This document shows positions 34,463 to 45,599 of a DNA stretch of 64,000 nt, piece after piece. The DNA lies in contig JAIXMR010000024.1 of NCBI GenBank assembly GCA_025677835.1, positions 124,001 to 188,000 of the forward strand. Reading direction: 5' to 3'. The notes beneath the pieces are model-generated. The model did no database searches and was not told the DNA's origin. It saw only the letters and a list, made by a program, of their open reading frames with translations. The translations under genes were made by a program, and so were the position numbers. The DNA comes from Sporodiniella umbellata (lineage: Eukaryota > Mucoromycota > Mucoromycetes > Mucorales > Rhizopodaceae). Within the stretch, counting starts at the first letter, position 1. Each line of letters begins with the position of its first letter.

Positions 34463-37354
34463 CTATTCTTGATATGGCCAGCTATTCAATAGTTGTGTTT
34501 TAGTAACGCACTTTGTTGACGATACTTTAGCTTGGCTCTTTTCTTTAATATATTATCTCTTTTATTATAGCTTTAAAAATACGGGCAGTAGGGGCATCTT
34601 TTTTTTTTTTTGTTAGTTTTTTTTTTATTTTACTACAAATTGAGTTGGTTTAGAAAAGCTTTATATAAATCAACCCAATAGGCTATAACAAATGTAGATT
34701 CGCATAAAGATCTACATATTTTGGAGTACTTTGACACTGTAATTTATCTAATCAATCTTCCCTTGCGGTATATGTTTTAGTTTGTCTAACTGAATACGTT
34801 CACCTCACGACTTTTCTTTTACTGTTCCTATGATACTTTTTTAAGGGGTTTGTGCTAAAAAAAAAGTCTCTCTCAATTTGATTGTTATCTCAATTGTGTA
34901 TTTACATATACATGCACTACAGCTATATCTTAAAGCTCTTTAAGTCTAAACTTTTGAATGCTATATTAATAGTACAAAAATTGACCTTAATTAAATTTTC
35001 AAAAATTTGTAAAAAAAAAAAAAAAAAAAAAGAAAGAAAAAAAAAAGTGGTTGCCCCTATTGAATTTCGAATTACTCATTAGACTCTTTTTCCTTAAAAG
35101 ATCTAAGTTTTGTAACTAAAGTATTTAACTATATGTCTATAGGCTCTTACTTTTCAAAAGGCCTATTTAATGACTGGATTTTTTGCGTAGCCATGGCTCG
35201 GAAACCAAATACTATCATACAACCACAGTAAAGTCTTAGATCGTCGGCTGGCTAAAAATAAAAATAGATCAGGAACAGCCCACATCTTACCCATAAAAAC
35301 TTGTTCAGTTGAAATATAACTAAAGTATGATGGAAAAAACTAAACCAATAGGTTCAAAAATCAAGCTTCAAGCAAATTGCACCTACAGTAAAGAGAAAGG
35401 GCTTACACCTCACACTAATAATACTTTTAGAGTTTTTGTATGAGCTTTGAGTTGTCTTACTAATATTCGCACTTTCCAACTTCAATCGTATCTTAAGGAT
35501 GGCTCTAAAAAAACGTTGAAACAGGCATTATCATAAACCAATCTTTTCTAGGCAGACTCAGCCATCTTTAACATAATGTTTTTTTTAAAGATATCTTCAA
35601 CACAGTACAACATCTGCGTAAAGAATTTTTGATTTTTTTAACTCAGATATTAACTTTTAGTCAATATACGATAAAGAATACTTCAATACGTTTACTACAT
35701 ACAAACTACATTAGGCTTTAATTTTCGTTCTGATAGAAACAATGTTCAGTATTACAGTAAAATCGAAGCATGTAGTGCACATTTTCGTTATTAATATTAA
35801 GCTTAATTATGAAATCATTCTTTGAATACAATTTAAGGTTGCACCATACTTTTTTTTTTAAAAAAAAGAAAAGTAGCATCCAGTTTTATCTCTGTGATGG
35901 CATTTATGCTTGCGGACAAAACTTCGGTTTAAGAAAATTTAGGCAAACGAAACAATGTTATTTTGTGTAAGAAAGAAAAAGGCTGTATCATCTAATATAA
36001 CTCTAATCTAGTTTTTGACAAGCGGAATCAATATTCATGGGTACTAAATTTTAAAGTTGTTTCATTGCACCTTTAAATGTGTTTCATTTTCCACGGTGGA
36101 GCAGATCTAGAGATTTGATAAAAAACATTTCCGACTACAGAATTTCAGATAGCCAAGGATACTTAGCTACCATATGTCAATTACCTGAACTGTATATCAA
36201 AAAAGACTCTATAATCCTCTTGAATGTAAAAGCAACTGTGCTACTTATGAGGAACAAAATACGAGCTATAGTACAGTGAATTATTTTTTAAATTCAAGTG
36301 TTCAAAACACATCTTCGTTTCCACTACATTGATGGTGCATTTGGATAAACTTTTATCAGTAGAATCATGAAACACACAAAGATATATTTGCTACATGAAA
36401 TGATCTAAACAGGTAATAAGCTAACACCAATGTCAGAACCTATACGTGGATATTCTAAATTTGCAAAACTAGCTAAATCTTTAGCGTAGTTAGACATTTG
36501 CTTAGTATCAAAAAGACAATACTAGACATATAAAACACGATTTCATTTTCTATAGTAGATATTCAAAGGATATCCTTTTTGCTAACAGCATACACCATCA
36601 CCTAAAGCCCATGAATTTTTTGTGAATCTTCAGTATTTAAGGTTACACTTTTTCTGGTCCAAAAAAATAGTGGCCAGAGAAACACTAGTGTTAAATATAT
36701 GGAGAAGCTCTGTTTGGTTAATGTCACAAGATCAAAAACAGCCAATGCTCGCAGTATCTAAAGTTTTCTTATTCTCTACTAAAATATGACTTTCTTAGTG
36801 GTTTTTTTCATTTTTTCAAATTGTTTGCTTTTATAAAAAGATATTTGAGCTGGTAAGTGTTACTGGCAGTATCGAAATTACAGCTGTTTCTTCAAAGAGC
36901 CACAGAAAAGCCTATTGTTGTAGAACTGAGTACGTGCCACTTGAAAGTTAAATTAAAGAGACACAAAATGTATTAAATGCAACATTAGTTAATTTTAAAA
37001 CGAAGAGAGAGAGAGATGATATGTTTACGACTACCCTAACTTTCTTGCCGGAAAAAACAAAGAGGAAAACAAGGAGTAAAGCGTAACAGAGAAATAAACT
37101 TTACAGGAAAGGAGAAAAAAAAAAACAATCAAAACCGATGAAAGATAAAAAGTAGTGATGTGTTTGGAAGAAAAGTTAGAATACAAAGCGTTCTAGGATA
37201 AAATAAAAGTGAGTAACAGGGAAAGTTCTTTTAGTTTTGTAACGTGGTGCATAGCGACTAAAAAGGTGTCTGTCAGAAAGCCATGTGACGGTTGTAAATG
37301 CGTTCACAGAAGCATTATACCACTCCCCATTGTAAGCCGACAAGTGTGCGGTGG
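34463..37354. other. gene-poor AT-rich block between the two copies
   Basis: About 2.9 kb with no long ORF, only a few simple repeats (A tract 35011-35030) and low GC. A 66-codon plus-strand ORF (36079-36279) is protein-like but isolated. The block looks like old decayed sequence. I see no terminal repeat other than the duplicated coding fragments. Confidence 0.45.
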
Positions 37355-37760
37355 CCTCATTGTATCTCCTTTTTCTTTTGTATAGGAGAATGAATAGTAG
37401 ACAATAGGTTGTTTAATACAGCGGCACCGTTCCACCAAAGCCTGATCTGCGTTCAATCAAATCGGAAATCTTGCCGTTTACTTTGTATCTGGCTTGGGCT
37501 TGTATAAAATACAGGGAACCTGTCAACTGTAATCTAGAACCGGACAGTCAGATGCCAACATCGGAGATTGTCCTTTCAGATGTACATATATGCACAGAAG
37601 CATGCTTTCTCTGAATACCTGTCTAAAAAGCATGCGTGTGTGGCTATAGAATTATTTGCTTAGAAGCCAACGCAAGTTTATGGCACGTCCAAACGCAACC
37701 TGTATTTGTGCCACCATAATTTCAATCCTTTTTTTTTTCTGCGAAAGGAAAATAAGGTGT
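37355..37760 (-). pseudogene. copy B of the duplicated coding sequence, frame-broken
   Basis: Direct repeat of copy A, clearly alignable over about 300 bp, for example an identical 24-nt block at 37365-37388 matching 34061-34084 and a shared 13-nt block around ATCGGAAATCTT. Compared with copy A it carries a net +2 insertion near the middle of the exon and then in-frame stops, so it cannot encode the same protein. The acceptor before the exon (TTTTTAGACAG) is conserved, while the donor is lost. Confidence 0.5.
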
Positions 37761-38730
37761 TGCAGATTTAACCGACCGGTTTTCTTCTAATCGGTTTCGA
37801 TTTCCGCAGTCTATAGCATGTTATAATATCTGCTACTTATCTAGCGGACAAACTAATCTTTTGTTTTGATTGTGTGGCCCGTCAAAGGGAGGTTCGAGTT
37901 TCAGAGTTTTCTCCCTGCTCCTGTCTTTTACTTTTTTTACTTTTTCAAGTAGGAAGGCTGTATTACCCTGCCTGGATAAGTATTGTTCTCTTGTACTACC
38001 AAGAAAAGCTTATGCAAAACAACCGTGAAACAACTAATTAAGAAAATATCCAATTGCCGATGGGAAGAGAAAATAGAAAAGCAACAGTTCACACACGGAA
38101 AAATAAATAAATAGCACATAAAAAAGATGAATAAGGCTTGAAAGATGAGAGAGTAGATAAAGCGTGCAAATCTGAGTGTACAATAGCATCGGATTCGACC
38201 GGACAACCATATTTTCTCGATTCGACCGACCGTTGTATGAGCCCCTGTATAGAAGAATTGTGATACGTGGGTCTAGTACACCTGATTTTGACACTCTTTT
38301 TTTTTTTTTTGCTCTCCTTTGTGACAAATGACCTTGCTCCAATCAGAAAGTAGTTCTCGTCACTAGATTATATATTAAATTTGCGCTCCTTTTTGATTGG
38401 AGGAAAGGAAAGATGAGAGGAAAAGGAAGACAAAGGGTACCCCTTAAAATAGAGAGATACGTAATGGTACATTCAAAGCCTCTTTTTGCAACTATTTTCA
38501 AAGGGAGACAGCGAAAGACAAGAAAAGCAGAAGAAAAGATATTTTTAGTTCTCCTTGGCTTCTGACCTGGTGATTGGTCCTACTAAAGCCCTATAAATGG
38601 GTCGCTTTTTCCTCCTTTGCTTTTCTTTTTATTCTTTTATCTAAAAACATATTCCTTTTTTCTTTCTACTCCCGTGCTGGCTCACGTTTTACAAACTCGC
38701 AAACCCATTACATATCCTTTATACCACACC
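37761..38730. promoter_or_regulatory. upstream region of the homeodomain gene
   Basis: About 970 bp with no gene. A TATAAAT element at 38592-38598, followed by a pyrimidine-rich stretch, sits about 135 bp upstream of the chosen ATG and is a plausible TATA box. Minus ORFs at 37937-38342 overlap one another and have no recognisable pattern. Confidence 0.5.
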
Positions 38731-39861
38731 ATGTACAAAAACCCTTATCCAACACCCAACACCCGCAGAAGAACACACCTTAAGCCAAGCCAAGTAGCTG
38801 TTTTACAAGAGTCTTTCGTAGTAAACGCACTTCCGGACTCTAACATTCGAGCCCAACTAGCAAAAAAACTCGACGTAACCGAAAGGACTGTTCAAATATG
38901 GTTTCAAAACAGAAGAGCAAAAGCTCGCAAGTCAGAGGCTTCCCTAGAGCCCAACGTTCGCACCGGCTGGATCGATGTCCCAGTCAACAAAATCAAGCAA
39001 AAGGGGTCTGAGCAACCTCCTTTTCAAGCCACCTTTCGTACTTTGGTGACGCCTGAATACTATGAGGAAGCATCGACCCCTATCAAAAAAAGACCTCGCT
39101 CGTCGTCCAAACCAGAAAAATTCACTGGGGTTCAGGCTTTACCTCCTCCCAGAGCTATGTCTGAGGGCATCCACTTAGGATACCAGAGCGACCGGCTTGC
39201 TCAAGAAAAACCCTCTGTCTCTTTGGTTAATGAAGCGTTTATCTCTGTCCCCGTTAACACTCTCCGTATTGGCACTTGGACAAGATTTACTGGCCTCACT
39301 AGCGAAAATCAATGTAGTCTGATCTGTTTTGGTAATTCCCAGCAGTTAGTTTGGCAAGTACAAGATGCTGGATACCAATTCCGAGTCCATGTAGACTATA
39401 ACCAGATTAAACATATCAGACTGAGCCTTGCTCAGCTCGATTTGGGCCAGCTTGATATCGAAATAGAGGGTGCTTCTTCTTTCACAATGAGACGCTCAGC
39501 TGTAGATCAAGAATGGGTTCCCTGCGACGATTTTACTGAACACAAACAAGCCAGTGTTGAAAATGTTCACACTCTTCAAGGGGATCACAATCAGCTCAAG
39601 CATTGCCTATTGGAACTGATAGTCCAGGTGCCTCTCTTAGGCTCCAAGCTAGTCATGGTTCCCAACGACTTTTTATGCCGTGATGTATCCATCTCTCCTT
39701 CGGCTACACCAGAACCAATCTACTTTGATCAACAACAATGGGTTGATCCAAAAGACACTTTCTCTTTCCTTTCCCAACAACCTTCTCCTACTTTTGACCA
39801 ACCAAATTGGTTATTAGATCCCTTACTTTCCTCTGAAAATAACTTTTTAAATTTTATCTAA
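38731..39861 (+). CDS. homeodomain transcription factor (fungal Phx1/Pho2-type)
   Basis: A single exon. I chose the ATG at 38731 because the ORF upstream has no ATG and begins in the pyrimidine-rich leader; this gives 376 residues. The homeodomain spans about residues 12-70: NTRRRTHLKPSQVAVLQESF, LDVTERTVQIWFQNRRAKARK, with the invariant WFQNRR of helix 3. A second conserved-looking region (about residues 175-310) starts VPVNTLRIGTWTRF and resembles the domain that follows the homeodomain in some fungal regulators. A Gln/Pro/Phe-rich tail could be an activation region. It likely binds TAAT-like sites in the nucleus; targets are unknown. NSE1 starts only 36 bp after its stop on the same strand. 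Confidence 0.88.
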   Translation: MYKNPYPTPNTRRRTHLKPSQVAVLQESFVVNALPDSNIRAQLAKKLDVTERTVQIWFQNRRAKARKSEASLEPNVRTGWIDVPVNKIKQKGSEQPPFQATFRTLVTPEYYEEASTPIKKRPRSSSKPEKFTGVQALPPPRAMSEGIHLGYQSDRLAQEKPSVSLVNEAFISVPVNTLRIGTWTRFTGLTSENQCSLICFGNSQQLVWQVQDAGYQFRVHVDYNQIKHIRLSLAQLDLGQLDIEIEGASSFTMRRSAVDQEWVPCDDFTEHKQASVENVHTLQGDHNQLKHCLLELIVQVPLLGSKLVMVPNDFLCRDVSISPSATPEPIYFDQQQWVDPKDTFSFLSQQPSPTFDQPNWLLDPLLSSENNFLNFI

Positions 39862-39897
39862 AATAAATTAAAGTCTCTTTCTCAAATATTGCCTCTA

Positions 39898-40728
39898 ATG
39901 TCTGAACACTATAATGACTCTCACCGTTTGTTTGTACAAGCGATGCTCTCGAAACGATTCTTGCCTGAAGAAGAAGCTGAAAGTATCTACTTGAAAGTAT
40001 GCGATGTTGTAGAATGTAATGGATCAGTTTGAAACAACAGACGGAAATTAACACAATGTCTTAGCCGAGCCTGTCGATTTTGCCATCTTCATCTCTCAAA
40101 TCAATAAATCACTAGAAGATCTTGATTATTCTTTAAGGAGGTCAAAAAACGAAAGAACTGGTACTGAGCATTTGAGCTTGGTGAACATCAAACAAGACAA
40201 GATAGTAGAACTAGCTTCGAACTATTCCCCTGTGGAATTAAAATTTTGTCGCTCACTGGTAATACGTACATCATGACACGTAAGTAGTGAACTTACTCTT
40301 AAAAAAAAAAAATAAAGATTGATGCCATTGTCAATGCCGATCATGAAAACTACGCTGTAACAACCTCAGCTGCTCTTCGTCTGGGTGGACCTTTAAAGCT
40401 ATCTCATAAAGAAACGCAAGACGTCTTGGATCGTCTTGTGGAGGATGGCTGGATAGCAGAAGAAAACAAAGGTGTTTACTTTTTAGATACCCGAGGCTTG
40501 GCAGAGCTTCAAAGCTATTTGCGCGATCAGTACGGCGACGCTATAAAAGAATGCACTATCTGTCTTGACGTGGTAACCATGGGTGAGTACTGCCAATTAG
40601 GTAATTGTCCCGTCCGACTACACAAATACTGTGCAGATAGTCAGTTTCGAGGAGCTCAGAACCCTGTGTGCCCTCAGTGTTCAACAGCCTGGATGAGAAT
40701 GAACAGGTTTGGCTTAGGTTTAGAGTAA
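39898..40728 (+). CDS. NSE1: SMC5/6 complex subunit Nse1 (RING-like E3)
   Basis: Three exons, 39898-40015, 40065-40258 and 40318-40728, join in frame to 240 residues. Patterns typical of Nse1: HRLFVQAMLSKRFLPEEEA at the N-terminus, VDFAIFISQINKSLEDLDY, a winged-helix segment (LKLSHKETQDVLDRLVEDGW) and a C-terminal variant RING: CTICLDVV, CQLGNCPVRLHKYC, NPVCPQC. Nse1 with Nse3 and Nse4 forms the core subcomplex of SMC5/6, which acts in recombination and fork restart. The exon 1 donor at 40016 rather than the stronger-looking one at 39997 is needed to keep phase with exon 2. It converges on MPE1 with a 209-bp gap. Confidence 0.88.
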
Positions 40729-40937
40729 ACTGGAGTCTAATCATAGTTTCTATGATTTTCTAATAAAGAATTACATGCACTTTTTGTTTTGTTTTTTCTT
40801 TCTAAAAACATTTGTAGAGATGGTTTTATTCGATCAAACAGTCATTCAAATGCGTTATGACAATAAAAAGACGTATCAAGAAAAAAAAAAAAAAAAAACG
40901 AGTATGCGACCGGTAAAAAAAAGCTGTTTTCCTTTAT

Positions 40938-42349
40938 TTAGTTGTTGGCAAATTTACGTACATAGTTGTCAACGCACTCTCGAACATCCACATTTGCAAT
41001 TAGCCCATCCAAACCATTCTGGATATGCTCCTCGCAGTCTGCACAGGCAAAGTCATGGTCCATCATATGAACGCGAATACAATCGTCACAAAAGCTAGCC
41101 CCACAGCAGGGCGTGATGCTTGCATCACGTAATAGTCCCTCACAGATGGTACATTTTAAGTGATCGGGTATAGGGATAGTGTCATACCAATCCATCAAAT
41201 CCCCAGCTGAAGAAGAGCCGAGACCCAAGGTTGTGGCTGCTTTTGCTACATGCTTATCCCATGTAGAGGAATCTGCCTGGGCTACGACAATATCGCCCTT
41301 GGGTGTTACCATCAGTCCACCCGTACCTGCTTTCACTGCTGTTTTGGGCTCCTCAATCACCTTTAAAAAGCTACGAGGAATACCTGTGGTGCGTTTAATT
41401 CTAGGGTGTTTATCATACTCTTTATCGCCATTAGTAGGACACTGATTGATATAATGACCTACCAAAAAAAAAAAAAAAAAAAACACGATAAGTACCCACC
41501 TTTGCCCATTTTCTCTCTTTGAATCCCACAAACCTTTTTGTCCACAACGATAACATACATAGTTGGCAGGGGGAATTCTTTGAGGCATTTGCGCCTCTTT
41601 ATTTTCTCCAGTAGAAGCTGGCCCCTGATACTTTCCGCGTTTGCTAGGATCTCCTCCTCCGCGTGCGTTGTATGGAATATATTGCTGCCTAGTAAAAAAA
41701 AAAAAAAAAAAAACCAATAAATACAATCGTCCTTGACAGTACATTGTTTCACGTACTTACTCTGCTAATTTTTCTTGCATGACTCCCCATTGATCAGTTG
41801 TTTGCTGAAACATGGCTTGAATTCGAGCTTCTTCTGAATCGTCCTTGATAGCGTCCTTATTAACATCTTCCGTGTCCGTTTGCATTGGCTGTGGCTGATG
41901 GTGTTGCGTGTTATTCAAAACCATATTGCGATGCCCCTGACTAAATGAGGGTGTTGATATTGCTGGGCTGCTTTTTACTGTACCCGGGCCTTTGTTTTCT
42001 AACGCGCCTAATACATATCGCTGTGCTGTTCCTTTACCAGGCCGTGACGCAGGTAAACGTCTTACAATGATAGACGTATTTCTAGGTACCATAAACATGT
42101 CATCTTTGTATTCTATTTTTCTCTTTTTTTAGAATTCTTTTCTTTTTTCTTGGATCTAGTGAAAAAAAAAATACCTTCGTCTGTTTGTGCATTGTAGATC
42201 GCTATGTCAAAGTCGGTTCCTTTGTCCATTTTTTTTGCTCTAATGATCTCTCCTTTCAAATCCGCCACAGTAGCCCCCGGGCCATCAAACGTGTATACAT
42301 CGTAATCCGAATCTTTTGCTGATTTAAATTTATAATAAATTACAGACAT
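40938..42349 (-). CDS. MPE1: Mpe1/RBBP6-type mRNA 3'-end processing factor
   Basis: Four exons, 42349-42175, 42112-41761, 41688-41534 and 41458-40938, join in frame to 400 residues. The domains are diagnostic: an N-terminal ubiquitin-like DWNN domain (MSVIYYKFKSAKDSDYD), a CCHC zinc knuckle (CYRCGQKGHYINQCP, residues split across an intron), a conserved GIPRSFL segment and a C-terminal RING/U-box-like domain (CTICEGLLRDASITPCCG..FCDDCI). Mpe1 is part of the cleavage and polyadenylation factor and is an E3-like regulator of pre-mRNA 3' processing in the nucleus. Two introns contain A tracts on the plus strand (T tracts in sense) right before the acceptors. Confidence 0.92.
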
Positions 42350-42488
42350 GCCTTCTGGAAAAGTAAAAGTTGGGAAAATAAAATAAAAGCTCAAAGAAAA
42401 AAAAAATAGTTCAACGCAGCAACACTGTTTTTGAACTACGATTAAAAACCATAGCTAAAGTAAAATTTCTTTTGCGCCCTTTTTTTTT

Positions 42489-43033
42489 TTAGCAGCCATT
42501 GCTTAGAAGAGCTTTTATTTTATTTTGTGAGTTTGGAAAATCAGATAGCACCAATTTTTCTTTAAAAGGTTTTCTTACGAGACAAAAGTAGAGGAATTTG
42601 TTTTTTATGTACTTTGTAATTAGCTGAAACAAGTGTCTGTAAAATATCGATAGAAATTGAAAAAGTATGACCAAAGTTGTGTTTGAAAAAGACAATAAAA
42701 ATCCTCTGAAATTGATTACAAGAATATCTATTTTGGTGAATCAAAGCTATGGAGAGTGTGTCAGTACAGCGCGATTTGCGCCAAGTGCTTAATACTAGCT
42801 GAATTAGATCATGATGCTCCTGAAACACAAAAGTTTTAAATAGAGTTACAAACCATAATGTCTTACTGTTCTTGGACATGCTTTATAAATCGCTTTTCTG
42901 TTTTGAAGCGTGAGATATATCTGTGAGAGCTTTGTTTTTTTTTCGCAAAGATCACGACCACAATACCTTGTTCTGTTTTAGTCTCTGTCATGTTTGCCTT
43001 GTAGAAAGAGTCATACTCGACTACCGTTCTCAT
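42489..43033 (-). CDS. small hypothetical protein gene (multi-exon, unrecognised)
   Basis: A candidate model starts at MRTVVEYDSFYKANMTETK (ATG at 43033), continues in IYLTLQNRKAIYKACPRT, then after a good GTAAGA...TTTCAG intron in EHHDLIQLVLSTWRKS and on to SANYKVHKKQIPLLLS, ending after a last short exon at 42489. The last three segments join in phase with consensus splice sites; the first junction has several possible donors. The coding segments are non-repetitive and protein-like. I do not recognise a family. It is head-to-tail upstream of MPE1. Confidence 0.45.
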
Positions 43034-44275
43034 GGCTGTACATATTTAATTTAGCGTTTTTACAAAGATAGAGTAGACAAAATACGTTTTTTGCCAACAT
43101 TACACCTATCTTTTGTTTGTTACTAAAACTCAGTGGAATTTGTATTGTTGTAGTCATGTGTGTATATAAGAAAGAAAAGTCTATATCCGTTTATGAAATG
43201 GTTGGTCAAAGCTAGTATGCAGATAGCATGATTAACTCCCTATTTTTTTTTGTATTAGACGCAAGTGTTCTAGACAGGTCTCTCTTTAAATGTAAGTACT
43301 CTTAAACTGAGCTACTTTTATATAAAGCCGATAACAATCACAAAGTGCATTAAACCGGCCAAGGTAGAATGGAACGAGTCTGAACTGCTCTTTCTCTTAC
43401 TCACTTTATTCTTATAAGGGAGATCTGATGTTTTTTAATGGCAAAACGTTAGAAATGACGGTGAATTTTAGGTAGTGTAACAAAAACATTTGTTGGAAAT
43501 ACAGCAAGAAAAGGTATCAGTGGCAAAAGTAATAATTTTATTGGTTGGTTTTTGCTGTGTCATTGAATGTTTTTAAAAATAGTAACCATTTCTCAAAACA
43601 TGGACATTCTTTTCAGCAGTAATAGTCTATGAACCGAAGCGCTTGATATGACCAAAGCTTTGAAAGGAGGTGATCTTGTAAGGAACAACTGCACTATTCG
43701 AAAATTGCAGCCAATGTTAAGAGAGAAGGAAGGCAAAGGGCATTGAAGTATTTGCCTTCCAGAATTGAAAATTCTGATCTTTTTCTAAAGAGAAAATGAA
43801 GCGCGAGAAATCGTTAAGCTTTATCTCAAAGAGCTGCCAAAGATTGCCATAACATGCGAGCCAGTGGTCCTCACCCATTTGTTGTCACATTAAACGCCTG
43901 GTTGTCAAGTGTCGAGAAGGTTGCCACTTTGAAAAACGTCCAATAAAACAATGAAACCAACCAATCAAATTCTTGTTTTCACTCATTTCTTTTTAGTAAG
44001 GCTCAGTTTGGTTTTTAGTTCTAGCCATTGAAACTTCAATAGTTCCTGGCTTCGCTGTACAGTAGCTCCTCCTCCAAAGTTTGTTTTCAAATTTTACAAA
44101 TTAGCTTTTCTTGCCGACTGAGATTTGCTTTTTGATTGACCAAAGTCCGTTTTGGCATCACCTAAAGTTTGTCTACTTTATTGGTCTCACTCTCGATCTT
44201 GTTAAGGATTTATAATTTCTTCCGTTCGGTTCTTGAATCACCTGTCTATCGAATCTGTATTCAGGCAAGGATCTT
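43034..44275. other. intergenic region without visible genes
   Basis: About 1.2 kb with moderately AT-rich, non-repetitive sequence and no ORF of credible length. No tRNA-like or snRNA-like structure was recognised. Confidence 0.45.
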
Positions 44276-44912
44276 ATGGTGGAAAGGATTTTAGCAGATC
44301 CAAAAGTTGTGAAACTAATCACTCAATCTTTGATAAGAGCAAATGCTGAGTATTTTATTGAAAATCATGAGTGGAGCAACGCTACACGCTCAGAGATAGT
44401 TTTAGAGCCAAAGAGCGCCCATTCAGACCTTTCCCGTTTGATCTTGGAGATCCAGTAAATAATCAACATAGCTTCTACGAGAAGGGCTGTCAGGTATTGA
44501 CTACAGGCGTTTATGGGATATGATGTCGAACCAACAATATTAATTGTTTGTGTTGAGCAGCTAAAAGAAGACATATTTAAATACGTCAAGCCAAGTAAGC
44601 TCATATACTTTTCTTAACCATGAGCAAAAAAAAAAAAAAAACTGCCTCATCATTTCTAAAGAAAGTATACAGGACAATAGGTAAATCTCTTTAGATCCGC
44701 TGATGGGACTTGGCTCGTTTTTTACAAGCAAGAGCGCATCCCATATTCGCAAAGATACGCCATCTACGCTGATAGATCTTCAGCTCAAGGAGTACGACAG
44801 GCTAGTGGCACTCGTAGTAAACGAAGTAAACGCTAGGACACTTACAGTCAAAAGAAGAGATGAGAATGTGTTTAGTACATCTTCTAAATCCACTATTACT
44901 TCTCCACTGTAA
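44276..44912 (+). CDS. hypothetical small protein, model incomplete or gene decayed
   Basis: Three open segments: MVERILADPKVVKLITQSLI... (44276-44456), ...GYDVEPTILIVCVEQLKEDI (about 44510-44595) and ...NPLMGLGSFFTSKSASHIR to a stop at 44912. The second and third join in phase across a GTAAGC...TTTAG intron. The first and second do not: the GTAAAT donor at the end of segment 1 leaves two bases and every acceptor gives a stop or wrong phase. Either an exon is missed, the true start is in segment 2, or the gene carries a frameshift. Composition is protein-like; family unknown. Confidence 0.4.
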
Positions 44913-45599
44913 TGAAACCATTCTACTAAGCACACATGTACTTATCCGTCTTTGTTTTTCATTTCATTCGATGTCACGAGAGTTTAGGCGAGTTGGACTT
45001 GTCAGACGATGAGCGGTTGATTCCTCTTATCCAGTTGTGTTTGTATTATTGCTTGCTATATAAGCAGATCAGCTGCACCTCCGCTCATAGTCTTACAGAT
45101 AAAAACTGGCTTGGAAACAACGTGGATAGAGAGAATGGTTACAACTACGATTTTTATTTTAGAAGCATTAATGTTTCACGCATTTCCTTTTCTGATCTTT
45201 GAAAAAGAATTTTCCTAGCATAGTTGGACTTTTTTTGTCACAGGCCATCTCGAGTGATTTTTAAAGTTGCCGGTTTGACTGCTTGTTCAGAACGAATAAT
45301 GTGATTTGCATTTCAAATTGCTATTTTATCCCTTTGGCCAGTTTTGTTTTTCTACCCTTCATTTTCGCCTCTTACATTTAAAGCTCAGGTTATTTTGTTC
45401 ATATTCAAAATCTTGAGGCTAGACTTCATGAGGATCCGCTTGTATTGAAAGTGTAAAAAAAGTTCGAGATCTACGCAATATCATGTGACCATTCAGTTGA
45501 CTGTCATGATTGTCATACAGCGTTCGTTTTTTTTTTTTTCATTTTTTTTTCTTTTTCTTCTTTTTTCTTTTAATATATGGAAAGAGGAAAGAAAGTAAA
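44913..45599. other. intergenic region upstream of FNIP
   Basis: About 690 bp. It contains an 88-codon ORF (44936-45202) of uncertain status (LGELDLSDDERLIPLIQLC) that may belong to the preceding doubtful gene, and T tracts near 45526-45550. The FNIP promoter must lie here. Confidence 0.4.

Noticed and set aside
37885..37905. GGTTCGAGTTTC resembling a tRNA B box
   Set aside because: No matching A box or cloverleaf pairing upstream.
44936..45202. 88-codon plus ORF as a separate gene
   Set aside because: No good start, no stop-spanning exon model, and no family pattern; left as intergenic.
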